Assembly (NCBI GenBank): GCA_963971425.1
Contig: OZ020519.1
Span: forward strand, 4,852,028 to 4,916,027
Length of the DNA: 64,000 bases
Reading direction: 5' to 3'
Source of the DNA: Bryoerythrophyllum caledonicum
Taxonomy: Eukaryota > Streptophyta > Bryopsida > Pottiales > Pottiaceae
Shown: positions 9,834-21,420 of the stretch, piece after piece
How the letters are laid out: each line of letters starts with the position of its first letter
How positions within the stretch are numbered: position 1 is the first letter of the stretch
Position numbers and translations under genes: made by a program
Notes under the pieces: model-generated
The model's input: the letters and a program-made list of their open reading frames with translations, nothing else
Told to the model about the DNA's origin: nothing
Databases searched by the model: none

Positions 9834-12359
9834 TTATACAAAACTAGTACGTAATGTTCCTCTAATACATTGTTGTAAACCGTCACACTAGCAATTAAGG
9901 GAAGGGGATGCAATCCTTATAGGTAGGGAGTCTTTTAATTTGAGGTAGACATTTATTTTAGGTCAAACCAATGTAGTACAAATGGAAGGATCCTTACACC
10001 ACAACTAAGGTGGGCCAATAAAACCTTATCGATTATGCCACATGGACTTGCAAATTAGTTAAATGTTAAAAAGGAACACAAACAAGACTGACAACAATCC
10101 TAGGAAGTTGAAAATCAAGTGTCGGGGGGAGGGGCGGCGACACTCCAACATAGAGTGTTTTTTTTATCAACATCACGTCCACCGGGTGCACCTACCTTGT
10201 GGAAATTTTGTTGACGTGGACAACACCACGAGCGGCGGTGCTATTTTCATTGAAAGCAACCGAAGAAGGAAACAACTCAACACTATCTTTGTTAACCCTG
10301 AAATCTTAAACCATGTCCACAATTCCAGGGATTGAACTATCTCGAACATCGCCACTAGCTACCTGCTATAATACAATAACATGGAAATACAAGAAGGCAA
10401 AGGGAAAAATTAACATAGAAGGTGACTAAATCTAGGTGAACAAAATAAGCATGTAAAGCGGCCCGACGGGGGCGCTGATAAGCAAGGCTGTTGAGGCCTG
10501 TGAGGAAGGAAAATGAAGACGCACAATTTACTCCCTAAGGTACCGTGAGAGTTTCACATCAAAAACACTTCAAAACTATTTAATTCAAATGCAATGAATT
10601 AAGAAGGAAAAAAAAACTTTCATTTCTAGTTTTGACCAAAGGCTCTCAAATACGACTTAATAAGCAACATACTCACAGAATTTCATAAACTCTGTCCGCA
10701 CGGATTGAAAGATTACAATGTTGAAAGTAAAACAAATGGTTCATTTCCTTTCTTGCGTTGAGTGGATCAACAATGTTTGACTTCACTTGGTGTCAAATAT
10801 TTGCACTACTCAAAGTATAAATCCATTACCATTGTGTTGAGCATGATGTTAGGGAAAAGAAGATTTTTTTAATGTGGAAAAGAAGAAGTTTTTTTGGTAC
10901 CGACAATGTGTGACAATAGAGTTTTCATGAAAGTACTTAGGGTTTAAACCCTGACTGTCATCCCAAAACGCTGATAGGGGTTGTACACGTGAAAGTCCAC
11001 TTGTTTTTGAGAAACATGGTGGTTTGGTTAACTTCGGGATTTATTCCATAAATTATGGTCCTTTGTCAGCCAACCAACATGCTACAGGGTTAATCATCTA
11101 GGCCCAATCACCGTCCAAACATAGATGCAAGGTGGCATTGGTGACTCCAAGTTACCCAATTATAGTGGGGGGTCCCAAGGCCTCGTTGTATGGGGACCCA
11201 CAAAGCCCTTGGGGGAGATGACATGTCGGTTGTCTCTAAGGCAATTAGTGTAGGGAACCACTTAGATTAGAAAAGTACTTACCCTTGGGAGGGGGAAGCA
11301 GTTCTATTACACTAGCCTATGTCCCGTGGCCATATGCATAGTGAAGAGAATGAACAAAGTTCACTATATTCACGGCAATCTCCTTTGGAAACCGGAGTTC
11401 TTCTTCTTCTTCCTATTTTTAAATAAAGACAAAAATGTATTTTTACATTATGAAGGGAAAAATATTACTTGGTAGAATTGAAAATCTCACATTCAATAGA
11501 GAGTTCATTCAATAAAGTTTTTTGAGGTGCCCAAAGTGCCTGCTCGCCCCATTTCAATTTTGAAACCCTATAACTTTTTCATTAAATGTCGGATTTACTC
11601 AAAAATTGATCTCCCACCGAGGACTTAGTAATGTCCTTCTACAGTAAATCTTTCAAAGTAGATGGTTGGAAATTGACACCAAAGAAACCTAACCAAACTT
11701 TCCAGAAGCCTATTTTTTATACTTGGTCCTTTAGGGGTTAAATTGGTCTTGAAACCGTGGCATATTAGAGTACAATTCTAGATGAACGCACCATGTATTT
11801 CACGGCTTATTTTATTTGTGGAGGAACTCATATGTTGAGATTTTAGTATGCTTTACACTTATAGTTAGAACGGGTGGTAGTAGAGATAAATTGTCAATCC
11901 ATTTCCTTGCTGAAATTCTGTCAAAATTATTTGACTTTCAATAAATTGCAATTCGTCGATTGGCATAATATATATTTCTCGACACCATTATAAAAGGTCA
12001 TCATCTCCATTAGCACTCAATTATTACATGTGTTCTTCATGAATTGTTATGGATTTTATTGTATAAACATATGTAAGGACAAAGATTTGAAATCAAATTG
12101 TGTAGGTTGGAGTCCCAACTCTATTTCGACCAAGTTATGTCTTATAGTTACCATATTTATTTGACCAATGATAAGGCTTTAAATGACAACCCTACAACTT
12201 ATGCAAACCAACTACAACGACAACGGCTTTAGGTTGAGTAGAGCAAAGAACAAGGAAAAGAAGGGGTATTGAATGAGAGTATTAGCAAAGCAAATAGAAT
12301 ATCTACATTAGTGGTTGAAAAATATTGCAAATATCTTGGATTATAGGAATGTTTGTTTA
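9834..12359. other. MULE interior without recognised gene
   Basis: No supported gene. The word CCGCACGGATTGAAAG near 10687 also occurs in the 8577-9392 MITE, which suggests another decayed member of the same non-autonomous group. A right-end-like GGTCCTTTAGGGGTTAA at 11725-11741 supports this, but no matching left end was found. Confidence 0.5.
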
Positions 12360-14876
12360 TCATGACATGTCCTCAGAGCTTCCGCACGACGTAGAAATTA
12401 CATGCAGCTCTACGTCAGCCTCATCGTCAATGAATTGAAGAACACGCAGATCAAGTGAACGTTTTCTACTTTTAGAACACGGGGATGATGCAGCTGCCTG
12501 CCTAAGGGCCTCTTCTGCATGCCATGGAGCCATAATGAAGTCTCTAGACGGGAAACAAACGTTGGACATCATTCTGCAAATGCCACAACCAAAGTAGAGG
12601 AAACGTGAGGTGTCATTAGAGGTTAAAATATGAAACATGAGAAGGTGACATTAGAGTCCACATTACTCTACACATAGGGCTAGAAATTTGAGCACAATAA
12701 GGTACAAACTTTGAGAATATTTCCAAATCAAAGATGGTAATTGATTGAAAGATAGAAGGAGCTTACGTACTGAATCTATTTCGCTTCGCCACCGGTTGGA
12801 TTTGGATCTCGTCGGCAAGGCAGGGACTAATGGACGAGGACGTAGTAGGCATTGGAGTATCACGCGGAACTGCACGAAGAGGCTTCAACATGGCCTCAAA
12901 GACGTCATTGTCTTGCTCCAAAGCCACAATGTGGCGCCCAATGTCCTTGCATGCCTGAATAGAATTTCCTGACAAAAATGAAGTTAAGAGAATTGTTATT
13001 GTTTAAAATCGTGGATGCAAATTTAATGGAATAAAGCATATCAAAAGTATTACCTGTGGACGCGAACGCATCAAGGACAAGTGAGCCCGGCTTAGTAAGA
13101 GCTACAATGAGCATTCGGAGAACGACAGTATCTTTTTCACGGGGACCCCTCCATGGGACGTTCCCATTCGTAGACTGCGACTCCAGGGAGGTGTAATTGA
13201 AAATAACATCAGAATCACAGACGTCTACGTTTAATGCCGAGAGTGTCTCATCTGGCGCAATGATGAAATCATCCGGCTGAACTACCTTGGGCATGAATAA
13301 TTGAACCCTAAACCGCCGTGACTGCCAAAAATGAATGATAAAAGTGAGAAGAGTGTACAGAAGTTGAGAGGAATGTGTAGCAACTAAAAATTGATGATAA
13401 TGAAGTTAGTCTGTTACCTTTATTTTAGGATCCACACTTGAATGCAGCGGAAGCTCGTTTATACCCCACCACTCCCGCAACATGTAGAAATCGTACGCAT
13501 CGGCGTAGCTCAAAATATCGGTTCGGACCTTGGGACATTCAGGTGCAAAGGCTAGAATACTACCGTGACGGTGAAGAAATTCATGCCCAAACTCGAAAAC
13601 AGACTCAACATCCTTCTTGTTGTAGTTGTTCCATGTAGGAACGACAGAAGGCTGTATGGATATTGAGGGTACGGGCATCCCATCAGGGAAGTCTCCGATG
13701 ATGAGATTGAAGCCACCGTGCGGGCAAACCTCCGAACGTTTCAAGGTAGTGGTCAAAGCTTGTTTCTGCAAGTAGGATTAAATCGAGGATTAAACCATGC
13801 ATGGAAACAAAAGAACAACAATTGAACATTGGTAGTCTTACCTCCATGCAAAACTTGTTCATGTTAGCTAGAACCGGGTGCACTTGCGGTAGAACATCCA
13901 TTATCTTTGTGAGGCTCGTGTTCTCAATAAGCGTTGAGGACACGAAGTCCACGCCACGCTGTTCGGTGGATTTTCGAGTGGCCATCATCCTCTTCAATCT
14001 TTTGAAATCCATGGATATAGGACTAGTCGAGTCTATAAGCTGAGTATGAGTAGCGGGGGAGATAGAGAAACCTTGCTGAGTCTCGGGGAGTGTCGCAAAG
14101 AAGGATGCCTCTTGAACATCATGATCATCGTTGCCATCGAAGGGCAAAGCAGCATGTTCTTGTTGCCGTCTTGGTGCTGAGTCTCTTGCTACGAGCTGTG
14201 CTTCCAAGGCTGCTGCTTTGCGTGATGCCGTTGCCTCCGCCGCATTTGCGGCCTGTAGCTTCCGCGCCACCTCTTCTTCGGCCTCTTTCAACTTCCTGGC
14301 GACCTCTTCCTCAGCGGCTTTCTTCTTCTTTGCATCTTCCTCGGCTGCCTTTTTCCGTGCCCCTCTAGTCATCTTCATGGGTTCTGTCACAACCGAGACC
14401 AACTCTGTTCCTGCTAGAGCAGGCTGAATTGAATTCCGCAGTGGAATGTCAAACAAAGGAGGTCTACTCTTGGGACAATCTAAGTACCATCCACATTTCT
14501 TCCAGTGCTCCCTATCCCAGTCTTTCATATTCTCCTCAGTGAACATGCAGCTGTCACTAGTTGGATCCAGGTAGTTTGCGAAGAAAGGGGGAATTCTTGA
14601 AACTGCCTTCCTGGGAAGCAACACATAGTGGAAATACCTGTATAAAGTTCGATTGACAGCCTCAGCCAAGAATTTTTGCTCAACTGGAGTGTTGTTTTTA
14701 GAGACACCCTTGGTTGCCAACTTAGTGTTGAAAGCAATCTCCCAAAGGTGAATGCGCATCTGCTCAACCCAGTCAATAATAGTTGGAATGGCATCCTCAT
14801 CAAGTGGGTGATAGTTGACAGTCTCGTTCAGTTCAACCAATGTTCCATGAAGAAGATCGCTTGTTTCAGAAGAGAT
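12360..14876 (-). CDS. Methyltransferase-domain exons (5-9)
   Basis: All five exons are open and join in phase. Exon 5 (ISSETSDLLHG...) includes a long Ala/Glu/Lys coiled coil (VARKLKEAEEEVARKL). Exon 6 has the motif IV region NLIIGDFPDGMP, then helix VFEFGHEFL and strand GSILAFAPE. Exons 7-8 join GPREKDTVVLRMLIVAL, KPGSLVLDAFASTG and NSIQACKDIGRHIVALEQD, which is the FxGxG/motif I and motif X layout of beta-class N4/N6 methyltransferases (motif IV before motif I, Pfam PF01555-like). The usual DPPY tetrad reads DFPD, so activity is uncertain. The tail (exon 9) has a basic KSRKRSLDLR patch that may be a nuclear signal. Confidence 0.72.
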
Positions 14877-14961
14877 CTAAAATCCCACATAAGGCATAAT
14901 TTTAAGACACATGAAAGTATTAAACATGTGAAAATTGAAAAAGGTATCTAAGTCAACACAC

Positions 14962-15450
14962 CTGTGCCCACCAAGTAGCCCGAGTTAGCCAAATGGGGAA
15001 GTCGTGGTCGTTGAATTTGGTCTCAGGAAATCTTATAGCTTTTCGAACAGAGGGCTTCATGTTCCACCGCTCAAGCCACTTAACCTTCATCGTTGCGGAC
15101 ATCGTGGATGTTGCCAAGTAGAACAACTTCTCTTGCGACATCTCCCGATCATCTTCCCGCTTTTCGTAATGGATTTTAACCTGATTGAGAAAATCAGGAG
15201 TGTGCTATGGATCAGAAGGTGGCAACTGCTTCTTCACCTCAGTGACATAGTCCTTCTTCACCTTCTTCACCTTTTCCAAAACTTCGTGGTGCAAATCCTT
15301 CCTGTTCCACTGAGCTGTCTTTTCTGGATACTTCTCAATGAACATTCTATTGGCATGCACTGCTGCTTCACCAATCTCTTGCTGTACATTTCCACGAAAG
15401 ATGTCAGGAATGAGACACAAAAATCATTAGAAAACCCTATACAAGAGACT
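14962..15450 (-). pseudogene. Exon 4 of the ParB-methyltransferase gene, with stops
   Basis: One frame reads PDIFRGNVQQEIGEAAVHAN, a charged helix (EKVKKVKKDYVTEVKKQ), then after TAG (15205-15207) HTPDFLNQVKIHYEKR and a Trp-rich end WLTRATWWAQ at a clean CAG|GTGTGT donor (14962/14961). Adjacent TAA and TGA lie at 15424-15429 in the same frame. The acceptor is uncertain; TCTAG or TATAG just upstream of 15440 would fit. No known domain is recognised. Confidence 0.5.
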
Positions 15451-15539
15451 AGAGAACTACTAGAAGATTCTCCAACAGATAGTGCCGCCAATTGTACCAT
15501 CCTTGAAGGGGGTTAGAGGGAGGAACCCCTTGTCACTCC

Positions 15540-16265
15540 AACAGTGGCGCCGCTAGCGGCACCCCTTTTCAGACTACCCCAGGGTACCTAGCAGCCTCTA
15601 AAATAGTTAGTGCCGCCAGCGGCATTTACTCTACAAGATGCCTTGAACAAATCACTTGCACCTCTAAATGGGTGAGCTGCTGGCATCACTCCTTCTAAAG
15701 TCTGTCTCAAAGAAGCCATTTATACCAGAAAAAGAAGGTGCTGCCAGCGGCACTCTATATATCGGATGCCTTGAGCAAGCAACTTGAACCTCGTAAAGGG
15801 TGAGCCGCTGGCAGCGCTTCCACGAGAGGCTGCCTCAAGAAGCCGTCAACATCCCAAGAAGAGGGTGCCGCCAGCGGCATTAACTCTACAGGATGCCATG
15901 ACCAAACCACTTGCATCTCTAAAAGAGTGAGTTGCTGGCATCACTCCTTCTAAAGGCTATGTCAAAGAAGCCATTTACACGAGAAAAAGAAGGTGCCGCC
16001 ATCGGCACTCTGTTTATTGGATGCTATTTGCAAGCTACTTGAACCTCGTAAAGGGTGAGCCGCTGGCAGCGCTTCCACGAGAGGCTGCCTCAAGAAGCCA
16101 TCAACACCCCAAGGAGAGGGTGCCGCCAGCGGCACCCTCTTTATGGGATGTCTTCAGCAAGACACTTGCACCTCCAAAATGATGAGCCACTAGCAGTTCT
16201 ACCTCTGGAGGCTGCCACAAAATAGCTTTAAGCATTCTGTAAAGGGAGTGCCGTTGGCGGCACTC
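15540..16265. repeat. Intronic higher-order repeat with 16-bp palindromes
   Basis: Palindromes GTGCCGCCAGCGGCAC or variants start near 15547, 15610, 15738, 15865, 15993, 16120 and 16248, a spacing of ~128 bp from 15610 on. Successive 128-bp units alternate between an A type (CACTCCTTCTAAAG...) and a B type (GCAGCGCTTCCACGAGAGG), giving a ~256-bp higher-order period. Each unit also has a half-palindrome such as GAGCCGCTGGCAGCGC. The array lies in the intron between exons 3 and 4 of the methyltransferase gene. Confidence 0.85.
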
Positions 16266-16388
16266 CCTTCAGGAGCTGAAGATGGCATACATCTACCTCC
16301 ACAAGCCATTTTCAAGGAGAATGATCAAACATTTGACTAATAAAAGTTGTCAGATAAATAAAATGTAGATCTAAGAGGTGAATAGTAC

Positions 16389-17436
16389 CTGTTATAGTAC
16401 TCCAACAAGTCCTTTAACAGTAAGCGTGTACCATGTTGGAGTTCTATCCTGTTTTGCAATCGCATCATCAATTTCAGCTTTGGTCACAAGGTTCTCAAAA
16501 TATGAGAGGGGTTGCCCAGCAATTCGTTGAATTCTATAAAGCTTGTGGACTAGATTTGATTTCACGTGGCACCTCTGGTTACGCCTGCATATGGAGTGGG
16601 TGGAGTTAGAGGACAAAATAGACAAATTTAAAAATATTTAAAATTTCAAGAAATCAAAACTTACCAATTGACTTGGTGGAGTGCAGTTACGAGAGGTCCT
16701 GTCGAACCTGTTGGAACATCCAAGATAATCGACTCCACTGCGTAATGCCAATCTTTGTCATCACCGTGGTCTCTATTGATGATCTCCAGCCAAGCTTTGA
16801 GACGATGGTTCCCATCCCAAACATAGAACATCTTACCCGAATACTTCATCAAGTCTTCATCTGCGAGCAACTGTGCCTCAAACTCTTCATTCTTCTTCTT
16901 CCACAATGGACTCCATCCAAGAATAATCTCCTCGCTAACGTCAAGTGTCTTTCCCTGATCATTTTGCAATGCAACATAGAAAACGCCATGACCCTCCATG
17001 TATCCGGTACTCACGAAGTGAGCCCCTAAAGAGCTGACGTCGTTTGAGAGGGGCGGCCTCACCGCCAATACTTCCTTCATTCGACACAGTGGGATATCAA
17101 TCTTGGACTTCTTCCGTGGCTTCATCCGTAGCTTCTCCAGAACAAGACTTGTGTTCACAGATTCCTGCAATACTAGTGTATCCATCTCTCTCCCCAAATC
17201 CTCAGCTGACATTTCCACCCGAAGATCATCATCGACGTTCTCATCCTCCAAATTGATCTCATTGTCTTCATCTTCATTGTGATTGACCCCTGCATCTAGA
17301 GATAGGTTAAACAAATAGTAGAGAATACTGAACCGCTTCCAACAATTCAGTTGCATTTGATACCTGAATTTTCTCGAATTGGAGGTTGCTTGTCGTCTAC
17401 TTGGTCGACTTCGCATTCCACGCCCTCAAGCTCCAT
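16389..17436 (-). CDS. ParB-like domain exons (1-3) of the methyltransferase gene
   Basis: Exon 1 encodes MELEGVECEVDQVDDKQPP and joins in phase to the acidic start of exon 2 (DAGVNHNEDEDNEIN). The core motif is GKMFYVWDGNHRLKAWL, matching the ParB/Srx-fold signature (hydrophobic strand, D-G-x-H-R, helix). It is followed by strand VESIILDVP and then LHQVNWRNQRCHV across the exon 2/3 junction, where ParB-type proteins have a helical continuation. The exon 3 junction is TG|G, giving Trp. Exon 3 ends in a frame that needs a 1-nt correction near 16406 before the donor at 16388. Exact function is unknown: ParB-fold domains include DNA-binding CTPases and nucleases, and the motifs here do not distinguish them. 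Confidence 0.65.
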
Positions 17437-17818
17437 ATCTGCAACAAAGCATTCAGGTTAACTATAAATTTAACAGTGGGACAAACAAATAGTCATTGAT
17501 GATATGATTATATGAAGGAATAAGTGCATGCATATTCGTCAACATCAAATCACAAATAAACATCACTGGTTGCCTAAATATTCTACATGCATGCAGTTGA
17601 ATTTAATCATTAAGTGGTTCAGCTCTCTAATTGACAATTCAAAAACCTGAAAGATCTCAAGTGAAGTGACCCTGAAATGAAAGAAGGTTGAATAATCAGC
17701 AAACCCAAGGTACGAGCCTTGCTGAACATGCCTACAAAAATTAAGTGAAACAGTGCCAATATGCCAAACACATGCATATTGGGAACACTCACAAGTTTGG
17801 GAGGACCCCGTGAAGGAG

Positions 17819-17834
17819 GTGCCGCTAACGGCAC
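17819..17834. repeat. Palindrome GTGCCGCTAACGGCAC
   Basis: Variant of the intronic palindrome. Its context (ACCCCGTGAAGGAG before, TTGCTT after) is shared with the copy at 18494-18509. Confidence 0.8.
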
Positions 17835-18064
17835 TTGCTTTACAGGAGTCCTCGAATAATTCACCTGCCCGTCTCAACAGTGATCTCAAAATTAATAACC
17901 TTGAAACTTATGATCTCGAACTTGTGATCTCGAACTTATGATCTCGACTCATCTCATCTTGAAGTTATGACCTTGAACTTATGAACTGAAACTTATGTTC
18001 TTGAACTTCTGTAATGATCAAAAACTTATGATGTGAACCTCGACTCATCTCAACAAAGCGTTTC

Positions 18065-19200
18065 AAAATTCCAGTTCACAAGCTAGATGCTACGGTATCT
18101 GACTTCTACTGCAGTATCTGACTTGCACGATAATCTACATAAAGTCCTCTACTCATCTCATTGCAGTATTATCAGTATTATCAGTATTATACATGACGAA
18201 GTATCCTACAGTATCATGAATATCAGAAGTATCATGAAGTATCTTCAGTATTGCACATGAAGCAAGAGCCGAGAACACAATGTTGGAAATGCACATGACC
18301 ATACAAAAAACGATAACAAAAAAGTTCAAGATGCACAGCATAAACTTCTAGTTGTAACTTGAACTTCTACTTCTAGAGTGGACTTCAAATACTAGTTGAC
18401 TGTGACCGATTGATTTATGAACATGAGACAGAAAAATACGTCACTCTACTCAGTACCAACTGCAAACTTGTTAGGTAGGACCCCGTGAAGGAGGTGCTGC
18501 CAGCGGCACTTGCTTCACAAGTGTCCTCGTACAATTCACCAAACCGGTCATCAAACCACTACTCCATTAATCCACTGCTCCATTAATGATTTCTAAACGA
18601 GAGGCATATCATCCCTGATTTAAGTGAAAGTTGTGGCAACCACGACTTAATTTCAGTCGTGGTTTAATGTATCTGAAGCACTGTCACCGTAGGTGTCATG
18701 ACTCATAAAGTTCGATATCTCCTTCAAGACATGCCAGAAAGCAACCTGATAGTTGAAACAAACGGAGTGTGTCTTCCACAACACCGCGACCTCTCACTCT
18801 AATGTAGACCTTACGGTGACTCAAAATAATTATACATTCTTCAGGTACAAAAATAATATAAGTTTCAGATCATAAGTTACAAGAGTCTCATAAGTTATGC
18901 AGTATCATCAGTTTCAGATCATTATAGCCTCGACTCAACTCAACAGTGCGTTGCACTAGAATCTGAACTCAACTCAACGTTGGACGATAATCAGAACTCA
19001 ACGTTGCACGCCCAACTCAACAGTTAAGGTATGTGACTTCTACTACAGTATCTCACTTGCTACACGATAGTCCACTACTCATCTCATTGCAGTATCATCA
19101 GTATTGTTCATAAAGATGTATCATGAAGTATCATGAATATCAGAAGTTATCAATATCATAAAGTATCTTCAGTATTTCACATGAAGCAAGAGTTTGTATC
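18065..19200. repeat. Duplicated block of TATCATGAAGTATC repeats
   Basis: About 18075-18270 and 19015-19195 are diverged direct copies: GACTTCTACTGCAGTATCT, ACTCATCTCATTGCAGTAT, repeated TATCATGAAGTATC words, ending CACATGAAGCAAGAG. The block between holds the 18494 palindrome and AT-rich DNA. No gene. Confidence 0.7.
18494..18509. repeat. Palindrome GTGCTGCCAGCGGCAC
   Basis: Same flanking context as 17819 (GGACCCCGTGAAGGAG), showing local duplication of ~70 bp with the palindrome at its centre. Confidence 0.8.
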
Positions 19201-20030
19201 ATGAGTTTCTTCCAAAACACATTATTTCTAGAGCTCCAGATTCCTGTCAACCTAGGCTCAGAGTTCAAGAGAAAAAAAACGATAAAATAATCTTCACCAT
19301 CATCGCCGAGAAACTAGCTTCTTGAATCATGTCAAGTATGTCACCGCAGATTCATGAGTTTGAGTCATGAATTTCTTCCGAAACGCATTATTTTTAGAGC
19401 TCCAGATTCATGTCAACCGAAGCTCAGAGTTCAAGAGAAAAAAACGATAAAATAATCTTCACCATCATCGCCGAGAAACTAGCTTCTTGAATCATGAGTA
19501 TCTCACCGCAGATTCATGAGTTTGAATTATGAATTTCTTCCGAAACACATGATTTCTAGAGCTCCAGATTCTTGTCAATCCAACCTCAGAGTTCAAGGAA
19601 AAAAAAAAACGATAAAATATTCGACACAATCATTGCCGAGAACCTAGCTTCTTGAATCATGAGTAACTCACCGCAGATTCATGAGTTTGTATCATGAGTT
19701 TCTTCCAAAACACATTATTTTTAGAGCTCCAGATTCTTGTCAAGCTAGGCTCAGAGTTCAAGCAAAAAAAAACGATAAAATATTCTTCACCATCATCGCC
19801 GAGAAACTAGCTTCTTGAATCATGAGTATCTCACCGCAGATTCATGAGTTTGAATCATGAATTTCTTCCAAGACACATTATTTCTAGAGCTCCAGATTCT
19901 TGTCAATCCAACCTCAAAGTTCAAGCAAAAAAAAACGACAAAATATTCTACACAATCATTTGCCGAGAACCTAGCTTCTTGAATCATGAGTATCTCACCA
20001 CAGATTCATGAGTTTGAATCATCGACTCCA
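19190..20030. repeat. ~164-bp tandem array, five copies
   Basis: GAGCTCCAGATTC recurs at 19231, 19397, 19559, 19724 and 19887 (spacing 162-166 bp). Each unit has AATTTCTTCCGAAACACATT, GTTCAAGC + A-run + CGATAAAAT, ATCGCCGAGAAACTAGCTT and TCACCGCAGATTCATGAGTT. No coding potential. It lies in the MULE between the two genes. Confidence 0.9.
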
Positions 20031-20219
20031 AACAAACGAATAATTAGTGAACCTACATCTTCACATTCTTAGTTAGGTATTCTAACTCAATTCAAGGGTT
20101 TCTGCTAGAAGTTCGTCTGCACCAGGATTGCTAGAATATCACAGTTTTAAATCAAGCCTGAACATAACGTTGTTGCAGTAGTTCAGGTAGATTCCATAAA
20201 CTAGTAACTAATGAACTTT

Positions 20220-20600
20220 CATAAACTACCTAGTTTAGACCTTTTCAGACCTCGTTCAGACGTTCTTAACATTTAGTTCAGACTTAAGTTACATTCATAA
20301 ACAACCTCTTCAGACCACGTTCAGACCTTCTTTACATTTAGTTGAGACTTAAGTTACGAACAGACTTAAGTTACATTCATTAACTACCTCTTCAGACCTC
20401 GTTCAGACTTAAGTTACATTCATTAACTACCTCTTCACACCTCGTTCAGACTTTAGTTGCGAGGATAATCTAGACCTCCCAGTTTTGAAAGAGGATATTC
20501 TAGACCTCCCAGCTCAGACCTCCGTTATGTTCAGACCTCTTCAAACTTCTTAAGACCTCGTTCAGACCTTCTTTACATTTAGTTCAGACCTTTGAAGTAA
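20220..20600. repeat. Irregular CAGACCTCGTTCAGAC repeat
   Basis: Many copies of TTCAGACCTCGTTCAGAC, ACTTAAGTTACATTCAT and TTTACATTTAGTTC in irregular order. No gene. Confidence 0.75.
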
Positions 20601-21420
20601 AGATGTATGTGGAAACATACATAATCCAAATAAGTAAGTCTTGCAAAACAATGAACTGACCTGCCATGGTAACCTTCACACGCGATGAGTTTTGCTTCCA
20701 CCGTAGCTGCGTCTGAATCTCTCCTTCTTCGTCTGCGGCAACAACAAGAGTTCAGTTCCCTCCTTTAAACCTCCACACCTCTCCCTTGCAAATCAACATC
20801 AACAAATTCCAAGTTCCAAACCCTATTCCAAGTTCAAAACCCGATTCCAAGATCTAAGTTGAAAACCTAACTTCAGAACCCTTCTAGTAGTAACTTGTTT
20901 TAATTATAAACTCTGACTGCGAGCATCCTTCCTACTTCACTGTCAACCACGACCTCAAACACGACTGTGAGCAACCTTCCAACTCCACTCTCAACAACGA
21001 CCTCAAACACCAACAACAGCATTGACCAAACCCTATATCAGCCGCCTAATTCTGTAAACTTCAGAATGAAGAATCACACATGCTGATAATGAAGGAAAGT
21101 ATTCATCCATCACTTCAATTTCCAAAAACACGACTCACAATGTATTGGAGAGCCACCAACATTACTCGCAAACATCTCCAAGCTTGAAAATGACACAAAA
21201 CTATAAGCTGAAGTTATATCTTCGAAGCTGCAAATGAAAACTTCTCAATCTATGGATTTCTTTGACTTCTAAACAATATGAGCTAAACACTTTAGGGTTA
21301 TGTCATCAAGGACATGGATCAAAAACTTCTTGTTACCACTTCTAGTTCTCACGGTGTAATTTAGAGTCTCTAGATATCTTGTCGCATATATTGACTTCAC
21401 ATGTTCTAATGTCTAGAAGG
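20601..21420. other. MULE interior, no gene recognised
   Basis: AT-rich sequence with AC-rich simple stretches (CTCAAACACGACTG words near 20950). Nothing supported. Confidence 0.5.

Larger units (their letters stand above)
12360..17436 (-). pseudogene. ParB-like plus beta-class DNA methyltransferase gene, nine exons
   Basis: Exons inferred from reading frames and GT-AG sites, 5' to 3': 17436-17364, 17295-16665, 16584-16389, ~15450-14962, 14876-13842, 13765-13418, 13321-13054, 12968-12767, 12573-12360. The 5' exons encode an acidic leader and a ParB-like core; the 3' exons a charged coiled coil and an N4/N6-type methyltransferase fold. Damage is confined to the middle: a probable 1-nt frameshift near 16406 in exon 3, adjacent TAA and TGA codons at 15424-15429 and TAG at 15205-15207 in exon 4. 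All other junctions keep phase. The product would presumably bind and modify DNA in the nucleus. A ParB plus methyltransferase pairing is known in prokaryotes and phages. The eukaryotic origin (transfer or old capture) is inference. The ATG at 17436 is chosen because it follows an acceptor-like TTGTTGCAG and opens an acidic frame that splices in phase; a further upstream exon is possible. Confidence 0.72.

Noticed and set aside
14131..14427. Ala/Ser-rich frames on the + strand opposite the methyltransferase coiled coil
   Set aside because: Antisense of the Ala/Glu/Lys coiled-coil codons.
15540..16265. Regularly spaced palindromes suggesting a CRISPR array
   Set aside because: The spacers are themselves repeated (A/B units of ~128 bp), there are no cas genes, and the context is a eukaryotic transposon intron.
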